From: Bacillota bacterium
GTDB taxonomy: Bacteria > Bacillota > Clostridia > Clostridiales > Clostridiaceae
NCBI GenBank assembly: GCA_023440105.1
Contig: JAEXSY010000368.1
Location: forward strand, 1-12,396
Reading direction: 5' to 3'
DNA: 12,396 nucleotides
Shown here in pieces: positions 6,075 through 12,396 of this stretch. Below the pieces are notes generated by a model. It saw only the letters and a list, made by a program, of their open reading frames with translations, was not told the DNA's origin and searched no databases. Both the position numbers and the translations under genes were made by a program. Within the stretch, counting starts at the first letter, position 1. The number at the start of each line of letters is the position of its first letter.

Positions 6075-8621
6075 TCAAGTGCCTGTCACCATCATTATTT
6101 TTAATAAAGTCTCTGTAAGTCCTACGTTGTAGCCACTGAAGGCTGCTCTTCCAATTAGCATCCCTTCAGTTATTATAATAATTGGTAGATTTTCACCATC
6201 TACGTACATCCTTCTTGAGAGAGTATTTATATTTTCCTCAAAATCATCATAATAAATATTTATATTTCTCAGGGAATTTACTACCTTAAATAAAGTATTG
6301 TTTTTCAAGTCCTCATGACTTCTTATTATAAAAGTTACTGAGTCTTCAATAGCTCTAAAGGCTTCTAGGTTATCATATATTTCATTCAAGATATGCTCTG
6401 TAGGTTCCTTGCTTACCTCAATCCATATTAGAAGCTTCTTATTATCTTTTGTTATTTCACTTCCTCTTATTTCCTGTCCATTAATGGTGTATAAGCTAAA
6501 ATCATCTATTCTAATGCTTTGAAGCATATCCATAAGCTCTGCTTCCCTAAGCTCAAGCTTAACAGTGCTGCCCTCATCCCTTATATCCACAAAATACATT
6601 TTAGCAAGCAAATCTCCCTTTAAGCTTCTGCTGCTGGTTAATATTCTGTAGAAGCCTTCCTCCAGGAATAGCTCAGCCTTATCTCCCTGCCAGTTAGTAT
6701 CTCTAAGGTCCAGCGTCTTGTAGCTGTTATCCTCTAAGACAGCTAAGGTCCAGTCTTTATAGTATATAAGGGATTTCTCAGGCTCCTTTATGAGGGTAAG
6801 GCTTCTTACCGTCTTCGCTTTTTCCTGTACCGGTACAAAACTATTGTCTTTATAATACTCCAGGGACAAATCCTTATTATTAAGCCTTGCTGCTATTCCT
6901 ATAGATCTACAGATAGACACAAAGAGGATTTTTTTAGAAAGATCACTGCCTATTCCCGATTTCAAGCAGGAAAATGGATCTGTCACTAGCTGCTCATACT
7001 CTTGTTCTTCCTCAGTCCTAATTCTCTTTTCAATATCATCCCATAATAACCCTGGATTTTTTCTAAAGGCTTCCTTCTCCTCTTCATTATAAGCTTCCTC
7101 TAAAAATCTTCTGTAGGAGGTCAGCGGTTCATAATATATTCTGGGGTTAAGGATATATTCCACAAAAATATCCTGGGGATAAAGCTCTTTATACTTTATA
7201 GAATGAGCAAGCTGTTCCATGAAAATATCCTTTGTGCAATGAGAATAATCCTTCACAGCTAATGTCATGAGAAGAGGTAGTTTATAGTCCTCCAACTCTC
7301 TGTCACAGGGCTCCAGAAGGAAATCTACTACTTCTCTATAATTTCTTCCACTTTCCTTTAATATCTCCCTGAGCTCATCATTAACAATATAACTGGCTTT
7401 TTCAAGAATACTCAGAGCTTCCTCAAAAGCTTCGGAAAGCTTTAAATTCCTTTCCTCTGAATTTTTCTTGAATCTTTCCTTATTTACTCTTTTCTCTTCA
7501 GAAGTTAGCTGAAGGTTTCCTATAGGGTTGTCCACAGGAGATAGCATATCTATTACACGCATCTCTTTATCGCTATTATCTTCTTCCAAATTAATAATGA
7601 TTATGCTCTCCTTAGAGGTATCAACAGTCAGCTCCTTAGAATGATTATCTTTAAGAGCTCTTATATATATGCTGCCGAGTCCTAGGCTTATAGCTACTTT
7701 ACCTTCTTTATTGGTCGAAAGCCTTGCTATAATATGAAGGGCAGCCTCATTTAATAGCTGAAATTCAAGGCTACAGCCCTCCACAGGCTTATTAGCCTCA
7801 TCCACAACGATTATTTCTACTGTCTTAGCTTCAGCATATCTACTTATATGATTTAGATAGGTGACCTTTCCTTCTCTGGATATAACCTCGTCCCCTGGGA
7901 GAATTGAAGAAAAGCAGCGGGAATGGATCAGCATAGCTCTGGCAGCGGCATTGGTAAACCAGCCTTTATTTAAGATAGGCTCTGGCTCGCAGGCTCCAAG
8001 ATAGGCCCATCTCCCCCCTATCCACACCTCCACCCAGGCATGGTTATCATCACAGTGAGACCACCTAGGTACATAGACCTGCCTTGCAGGTATTCCTATG
8101 CTTCTAAGAACATTTACCGTAAAGACAGACTCCTCTCCACATCTTCCATAGCCTCTTTTATATACAGACATGGGGTTTGCAGTCCTATCGTCGGTGGACT
8201 TATAGGTAACTTGGCTCTGGCACCAATGGTTTACTTCTAGAATCATCTCTTCTGTGGTAGTACAATTCTCTATATAATTATCAATAGCTTCATAAAAAAA
8301 GCTTCTACAGCTTACAATATCCTCATTATTCACCCTATGGTGCAGGACATAATTTAAGAATATCTCTTCTGGAACCCCAGCTAAAAAGCTCTTATTCTTC
8401 CATAAAAATAGTCCATGTCTTGCATATTCTAAAAATAGCTGAAAGGGATAGTTAAAAACATCACTTAAAGGCATAGATGAATATAAAAACTTGATAGCTA
8501 AGGCTTCATCTTCCTTTAAAGGTTCAATTCCTTCAAGAATTATCTCCTGAAAATCACCTAAATAGGGGAGCACCTTCTGAAATTCTTTTTCTATGTTCTT
8601 TTGACTATTTAATGAAAACAA
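6075..8621 (-). CDS. Transglutaminase-like protein with a second, degenerate transglutaminase-like domain
   Basis: The 848-residue protein has no signal peptide or membrane segment, so it is probably cytoplasmic. Residues 85-225 hold a transglutaminase/cysteine-protease-like core with C161 in GYGRCGEES and H194 in DDNHAWVEVW. The ACEPEP stretch at 210-215 supplies Glu where the third catalytic residue is usually Asp. In the bacterial family such proteins often cut peptides or isopeptides. Residues 264-346 look like an Ig-like or carboxypeptidase-regulatory beta domain. Residues 482-580 repeat the first domain, with D560 in place of C161. Residues 728-848 resemble a thioredoxin fold without CxxC. 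The start is TTG with AGGGGG eight bases upstream; an in-frame stop at 8636-8634 excludes a longer form and the first ATG is codon 50. It follows cutC by 22 bp. The C-terminus ends in VTGT, encoded by a GTGACAGGCAC motif. The exact substrate is unknown; the peptidase neighbours suggest peptide processing. Confidence 0.88.
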   Translation of the reverse strand: MFSLNSQKNIEKEFQKVLPYLGDFQEIILEGIEPLKEDEALAIKFLYSSMPLSDVFNYPFQLFLEYARHGLFLWKNKSFLAGVPEEIFLNYVLHHRVNNEDIVSCRSFFYEAIDNYIENCTTTEEMILEVNHWCQSQVTYKSTDDRTANPMSVYKRGYGRCGEESVFTVNVLRSIGIPARQVYVPRWSHCDDNHAWVEVWIGGRWAYLGACEPEPILNKGWFTNAAARAMLIHSRCFSSILPGDEVISREGKVTYLNHISRYAEAKTVEIIVVDEANKPVEGCSLEFQLLNEAALHIIARLSTNKEGKVAISLGLGSIYIRALKDNHSKELTVDTSKESIIIINLEEDNSDKEMRVIDMLSPVDNPIGNLQLTSEEKRVNKERFKKNSEERNLKLSEAFEEALSILEKASYIVNDELREILKESGRNYREVVDFLLEPCDRELEDYKLPLLMTLAVKDYSHCTKDIFMEQLAHSIKYKELYPQDIFVEYILNPRIYYEPLTSYRRFLEEAYNEEEKEAFRKNPGLLWDDIEKRIRTEEEQEYEQLVTDPFSCLKSGIGSDLSKKILFVSICRSIGIAARLNNKDLSLEYYKDNSFVPVQEKAKTVRSLTLIKEPEKSLIYYKDWTLAVLEDNSYKTLDLRDTNWQGDKAELFLEEGFYRILTSSRSLKGDLLAKMYFVDIRDEGSTVKLELREAELMDMLQSIRIDDFSLYTINGQEIRGSEITKDNKKLLIWIEVSKEPTEHILNEIYDNLEAFRAIEDSVTFIIRSHEDLKNNTLFKVVNSLRNINIYYDDFEENINTLSRRMYVDGENLPIIIITEGMLIGRAAFSGYNVGLTETLLKIMMVTGT

Positions 8622-8643
8622 CTCTCTAACCCCCTATTACAAT

Positions 8644-9408
8644 TTATTTATTCTGTAGGAAAATATTCTCCAGAGCTTGTCTCGCTTCTATAACCTTTTT
8701 CCTATCAGTTCTTACAAGCTCATATTCATCGAAGCCTGAAAGGCCCATATTAACCTCACGATTAAAATAATTCATATCTCCCTTTACAGTAACCTTCCCA
8801 GACATATGATAGGATCTAGCACCGGTTTTATCGTAAAGGAGCTTTATACTTTCCGGTGTAACTCCACCTCCAATAAGTATATCTATATCATCTCCAGCTT
8901 TTTCTATCAGGCTATTAATAATCTCTGCTCCCTGAAGACAGCTATCCTTTTGTCCTGAGGTCAAGATTGTATTAATACCTATCTCTTTTGCTTCCTCTAA
9001 GGCTTTAAAAGGATCCATGCACATATCAAAGGCTCTGCTTAAGGTAATAGACATGTCCCCTGCTAGAGTTATTATCTCCTTCATCCTTTCAATATCTAAG
9101 GTGCCATCAGGCTTTAGGATTCCAATAACTATACCATCTGCACCCAGCTCTCTAAACAGCTTTACTTCTTCTTTAATTATCTCAAAATCAAAGGTGCTGT
9201 AACAAAAATCTCCTGCCCTAGGTCTTATGAGAACGTGAATTTTATTATCACATTCTCTTCGTACTAGTTTATAAAGCCCTTTACCAGGAGTTGTACCACC
9301 TATTATGAGATTGCTGCAGAGCTCTAATCTGTTTGCTCCTCCTTCACTTGCTGCAAGGGCAGACTCTACAGAATCCACACAAATCTCTAAGATGTAATTA
9401 TCTTTCAT
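8644..9408 (-). CDS. cutC: CutC-family TIM-barrel protein
   Basis: This protein is recognised by the CutC landmarks in order: LEICVDSVESA, GANRLELCSNL, GGTTPG, HVLIRPRAGDFCYS, GADGIVIGIL with PDGTLD, RAFDM, LTSGQ, LIGGGVTPESI and YHMSG. The family is an (alpha/beta)8 barrel named for copper homeostasis, but that role is disputed and no biochemical function is firm. The usual TFHRAFD motif reads TLSRAFD here, so a strongly conserved His is Ser (residue 124). The open frame reaches an ATG at 9423 inside the aminopeptidase gene. I choose the ATG at 9408 (254 residues, MKDNYILEICVDS): GGGGAG stands seven bases before it, and it starts one base after the aminopeptidase stop, an arrangement typical of coupled translation. 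It sits between the peptidase and transglutaminase-like genes, which hints at a role in peptide or amino-acid metabolism rather than copper. Confidence 0.92.
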   Translation of the reverse strand: MKDNYILEICVDSVESALAASEGGANRLELCSNLIIGGTTPGKGLYKLVRRECDNKIHVLIRPRAGDFCYSTFDFEIIKEEVKLFRELGADGIVIGILKPDGTLDIERMKEIITLAGDMSITLSRAFDMCMDPFKALEEAKEIGINTILTSGQKDSCLQGAEIINSLIEKAGDDIDILIGGGVTPESIKLLYDKTGARSYHMSGKVTVKGDMNYFNREVNMGLSGFDEYELVRTDRKKVIEARQALENIFLQNK

Positions 9409-9409
9409 G

Positions 9410-10834
9410 TCAACACTCCCCATTTTTTATGGATAAATAGTATAAGGATGAAACTCCTGCTCCCGTAGCTCCTTTAGCCTGATACTGAAATATTGGGTCA
9501 TCCACCCAAGCTGTACCAGCTATATCTAGATGTAGCCAGGGCAGCTCCTTTACAAATTCCCTTATGAATAGCCCGGCGGTAATAGTGCCGCTATAGGCTT
9601 TCCCTAGGTTCTTTATATCCGCTATGGTGCTTTTAAGCATTCTTTCATATTCTTCATAGATAGGAAGCCTCCAGTATCTTTCGCCAGCTAGCTCGTAGGA
9701 ATCCTTAAACATCTCAAAAAATTCTTCATTATTAGCTAGGACTCCTGCCACACTAAAGCCAAACATATTTACCACGCTTCCTGTAAGGGTTGCAATGTCA
9801 ACAACCTTATTAATATTGTATTTATCTATAGCATAGGAGATGGCATCAGCCAGTATTAAACGTCCTTCTGCATCGGTATTTACTATCTCTACAGTCTTTC
9901 CTGAATAGGTATTAATCACATCTCCAGGGAGATAGCTGTCAGAGGATATTCTATTCTCACAGATAGGTATCACACCTATTACATTGGTCTTAGCTTTATT
10001 TTTCCCTAGTGCATAAATGGCACCAGCTACCGCAGCTCCACCGCCCATATCCCCCTTTATCCCCAGCATACTGGAAGAGGGCTTAAGGCAGTAGCCTCCT
10101 GTATCAACAGTCACTCCTTTACCTACAAGAGCCAGACTTTCTTTGGAAGCTTCCTCTCCTCTATAGCTTAAAATAACCAGATAAGGCTTAAAGCTACTGC
10201 TATCTCCTACGGTGTCTAGAGCAGTTAGTCCAAGCTCTTTTATTTTATCGTGATTAAGTATTTCTACATTAATAGCTGTACCTTCCATAAGACCTTTAAT
10301 TTTTTCTGCAAAGTCTTTAGGCCTTAAAAGGTTACCGGGAGCATTTACAGCATTTCGTGCAAATATTATACCTTCAACTATATTTTTACTTTCTTTAATA
10401 AGCTTTTCTGCCTCCTGAAGATTATCTTCAGCAATCCCCTGTAAATATACCCTTTGTCTTTTCATCTCCTCTTTTACAGAGTAGCTGTAATTTCCCAGGA
10501 TTAACCCCTCAACTATATCCTTTATAATAGATAAACCAAATTGAGAAATAAAGATAGAGATATCAGCATCAAACTCCTGAATATTATGCTCCTCCATATT
10601 TCTTGCAGCCTTAGCAAATATCTCTTTAACCTTTATTCTATCTAGCTCCTTAACCTTTCCGGTTCCAAGGAAAAGATTAATATCCCCTTTCCCTTTTGCT
10701 ATAAATCTGGTTTTAAGATAATCATAGCTAATTAAATCCCCCAGGCTTCTATACCCTTCCTCTTCTCTGAAATTTTCCTGTGAAATAAATATAACCTTAT
10801 ATTTAGTACTTTCCTTATTACAGATTTCTATCAT
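9410..10834 (-). CDS. pepA: Leucyl aminopeptidase, M17 family
   Basis: This enzyme releases N-terminal amino acids from peptides in the cytoplasm using two metal ions, normally as a hexamer. The C-terminal catalytic domain is complete: VGKGVTVDTGG (K239, D244), K251, the GDMGGGAA segment (D262) and NTDAEGRLILADA (D321, E323, R325), with the NAPGNLLRP segment (164-172) before it. The first 150 residues form the less conserved N-terminal domain. The length of 474 residues is usual for the family. One variation is VDTGGYCLKP, where many members have FDTGGxxLKP. The ATG has GGAAGGGTAGGAT just upstream. It follows the DeoR-type regulator by 37 bp and is directly coupled to cutC, so it is probably controlled by that regulator together with the genes behind it. 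The identity is secure; the symbol is the family name, and the exact specificity cannot be read. Confidence 0.95.
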   Translation of the reverse strand: MIEICNKESTKYKVIFISQENFREEEGYRSLGDLISYDYLKTRFIAKGKGDINLFLGTGKVKELDRIKVKEIFAKAARNMEEHNIQEFDADISIFISQFGLSIIKDIVEGLILGNYSYSVKEEMKRQRVYLQGIAEDNLQEAEKLIKESKNIVEGIIFARNAVNAPGNLLRPKDFAEKIKGLMEGTAINVEILNHDKIKELGLTALDTVGDSSSFKPYLVILSYRGEEASKESLALVGKGVTVDTGGYCLKPSSSMLGIKGDMGGGAAVAGAIYALGKNKAKTNVIGVIPICENRISSDSYLPGDVINTYSGKTVEIVNTDAEGRLILADAISYAIDKYNINKVVDIATLTGSVVNMFGFSVAGVLANNEEFFEMFKDSYELAGERYWRLPIYEEYERMLKSTIADIKNLGKAYSGTITAGLFIREFVKELPWLHLDIAGTAWVDDPIFQYQAKGATGAGVSSLYYLSIKNGEC

Positions 10835-10871
10835 AATATCCTACCCTTCCTAGATACTATTACTTTAATAA

Positions 10872-11636
10872 CTATACAATAAGCTTCACTCCAGCAGAGC
10901 TTAAGACCTCCATGGTATTTTGATCAGGCCTACTATCTGTAACTATCCCATCAATATCGTCAAGGTGAGCAAATTTATAGGAATCATTAAAGGTGAATTT
11001 ATCCTGCTCCATGACCAGGTACTTATGCCTGCTGCTTTTAACTATAGCTTTTTTGGTAAGCCCATCCTCAACGCCCAGGGTGGTAATTGTTCCGTCGGCA
11101 ATATCTATACCGCAGGTACCTATGAAAGATCTGTCAAAGCTATACTGCTTTATCACCTCTATGGTAGCTGCTCCCATGAAGCCATTAATGGTACGATACA
11201 TGGTTCCTCCTGTTCCTATGACAATAATTGATGGATTTTTAGATAAGGCTTGAAGTATATCAATCATATTAGAGACTACCGTGAGTCTTTTATCCGATAC
11301 AGCTAAAAGCTCTGCTAAAATTATATTGGTAGAGGAAATATCTAAAAAAATCGTCTCATTAGCCTTAATCAGCTCAAAGGCTTTTTGAGCAATCAATCTC
11401 TTTTTATCTAAATTAATATCCAGTCTGTCTATAACATCTCTTTTCAGTGGATAATCTCTAGATAATATGGCTCCTCCATAGGTTCTTTTTAGAAGGCCTT
11501 CATTTTCTAAAGCCTTAAGGTCCTTACGGATACAATCCTCGCTTACCTGAAATCTAACACTCAAATCCTTTACCTTTACAGAGCCTACCATTTGAAGGGT
11601 CTGCACTATAGCCTCTAATCTCTCTTCAATGAACAT
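10872..11636 (-). CDS. DeoR-family transcriptional regulator
   Basis: The 254-residue protein has the DeoR layout. An N-terminal winged helix (about residues 3-57) contains VKDLSVRFQVSEDCIRKDLK as the helix-turn-helix and the family signature LENEGLLKRTYGGA. A DeoRC sensor domain follows (about 78-235), with FLDISSTN (D99-T103) in the sugar-phosphate-binding position, VVSNMIDI, GGTMYRTINGFMGA and FIGTCGID. Members usually repress carbohydrate or nucleoside operons and respond to a phosphorylated sugar. Here the neighbours are peptide genes, so the effector is not obvious. ATG is preceded by TGGAG at eight bases. It lies 44 bp after the ABC ATPase gene and 37 bp before pepA. I found no clear separate promoter or operator in either gap. 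Confidence 0.93.
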   Translation of the reverse strand: MFIEERLEAIVQTLQMVGSVKVKDLSVRFQVSEDCIRKDLKALENEGLLKRTYGGAILSRDYPLKRDVIDRLDINLDKKRLIAQKAFELIKANETIFLDISSTNIILAELLAVSDKRLTVVSNMIDILQALSKNPSIIVIGTGGTMYRTINGFMGAATIEVIKQYSFDRSFIGTCGIDIADGTITTLGVEDGLTKKAIVKSSRHKYLVMEQDKFTFNDSYKFAHLDDIDGIVTDSRPDQNTMEVLSSAGVKLIV

Positions 11637-11680
11637 AATAAAATCTCCATTTCATAATTCTTGTACTTTATAAAAGTCTA

Positions 11681-12396
11681 TTATTCCGCTGCTCCAATCC
11701 CTGGATAATGACACTTTACCATGTGACCTTCTCCTACCAAAAGTGCCTCTGGCTCTACCTGCCTGCATTTTTCTGTAGCATAAGGACAGCGGGTGTGGAA
11801 TACACAGCCAGAAGGTGGATTAACTGCGCTAGGTGGATCTCCCTTTAATAAAAGCCTCTTCTTTTTCTTAGCTGGGTCTGTAACAGGCACAGCAGATAAT
11901 AGGGCCCTTGTATAGGGGTGCATAGGAATGGAATAAAGCTTTTTCTTCGGTGCAAGCTCTACATTAACTCCTAGATACATCACACCAATCCTGTCAGATA
12001 TCATCTCTACCACGGATAAATCATGGGAGATGAATACATAGGTGAGTTTAAACTCCTCCTGCAGCCTTTGAAGAAGATTAAGAACCTGTGCCTGAATGGA
12101 AACATCTAAGGCAGATACCGGTTCATCGGCAATTATAAGCTTTGGATTCACCGTTAAAGCACGGGCTATCCCTATCCTCTGCCTCTGACCTCCTGAAAAT
12201 TCATGGGGATATCTTTCTCCATGAAGATAATTTAAGCCCACTACCTCTAATAGCTCATGAACCTTTTTCAATCTTTCTCTCGAGGACATTTTAGTGTGAA
12301 TAAGCAGCGGCTCTGCTATTAAGTCCTCAACCTTAATCCTTGGATTTAATGAGCCGTAAGGATCCTGAAATATCATCTGCATGTCCTTTCTTACTG
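11681..12396 (-). CDS. oppF: Oligopeptide/dipeptide ABC transporter ATPase, OppF/DppF type (5' end outside window)
   Basis: This is the energy-coupling subunit of a peptide importer and acts at the inner face of the membrane with a partner ATPase (OppD type). The window starts inside the gene: the frame stays open to the edge, and the Walker A part is missing. The visible parts, in order, are the Q-loop (VRKDMQMIFQDP), YGSLNPR, the signature EFSGGQRQRIGIARAL, Walker B with LIIADEPVSALD, the H-loop FISHDLSVV and the oligopeptide-transporter C-terminal domain (HPYTRALLSAVP). The tail has four cysteines (GCVFHTRCPYATEKC and VKCHYPG), typical of OppD/OppF proteins. The internal ATG at 12382 lies in the Q-loop and is not the start. 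The stop is 44 bp before the DeoR gene, so it may share a transcript with the peptidase genes. The symbol is by type; dppF or appF are equally possible. Confidence 0.92.
   Translation of the reverse strand, partial: VRKDMQMIFQDPYGSLNPRIKVEDLIAEPLLIHTKMSSRERLKKVHELLEVVGLNYLHGERYPHEFSGGQRQRIGIARALTVNPKLIIADEPVSALDVSIQAQVLNLLQRLQEEFKLTYVFISHDLSVVEMISDRIGVMYLGVNVELAPKKKLYSIPMHPYTRALLSAVPVTDPAKKKKRLLLKGDPPSAVNPPSGCVFHTRCPYATEKCRQVEPEALLVGEGHMVKCHYPGIGAAE

Noticed and set aside
8040..8240. 66-codon open frame on the plus strand
   Set aside because: Antisense to the transglutaminase catalytic core, which is clearly the coding frame.
10920..11253. Two overlapping plus-strand open frames
   Set aside because: Antisense to the DeoR sensor domain; no RBS or recognisable product.
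11637..11680. Promoter searched for between the ABC ATPase and DeoR genes
   Set aside because: No paired -35/-10 boxes with acceptable spacing were found; read-through from the transporter operon is as likely.

Overview
The window is AT-rich, and all convincing genes lie on the minus strand. They have AGGAGG-type ribosome binding sites, several TTG starts and hairpin-plus-T-run terminators. The gene content suggests a low-GC Gram-positive anaerobe of the Clostridia: an FHA/PP2C/Ser-Thr-kinase set, an OppF-type ATPase with a cysteine-bearing tail, and a cytoplasmic transglutaminase-like protein. This assignment is an inference from style and gene families; there is no rRNA or marker gene.

In transcription order (right to left) there are three blocks. 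Block 1 (about 12396-6000) starts with the 3' part of an oligopeptide ABC transporter ATPase. It continues with a DeoR-type regulator, an M17 leucyl aminopeptidase, a CutC-family protein and an 848-residue transglutaminase-like protein, and ends at a strong hairpin terminator at 5997-6044. Gaps are short (44, 37, 1 and 22 bp), so this is probably one or two transcription units for peptide uptake and breakdown. The large protein carries an intact Cys-His transglutaminase domain and a second, degenerate copy in which the catalytic Cys is replaced by Asp.

Block 2 (5866-3999) is a self-contained two-gene module with its own promoter and terminator. It encodes a protein with a central winged helix, followed by an overlapping nucleotidyltransferase-fold protein resembling AbiEii toxins. 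Three copies of an AATATAACA element overlap the promoter and could be an autoregulatory operator. On both sides of the module, on the plus strand, there is a short stretch encoding the same seven-residue C-terminal tail (IAKQYSL, then stop). This suggests that the module entered an older gene or repeat. The module is the best candidate for an under-described defence or toxin-antitoxin system.

Block 3 (3606-1) is a signalling operon. It begins with a leader that contains a terminator-like hairpin. It then encodes an FHA protein with four 9-residue repeats of the type GTTLL, a PP2C phosphatase, and a membrane Ser/Thr kinase with a TPR-like outer domain in place of PASTA repeats. A further gene starts at the window edge. 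The Thr-Thr repeats next to an FHA domain, a kinase and a phosphatase look like a phospho-switch with several sites.

No tRNA, rRNA, CRISPR array or complete insertion sequence was seen.
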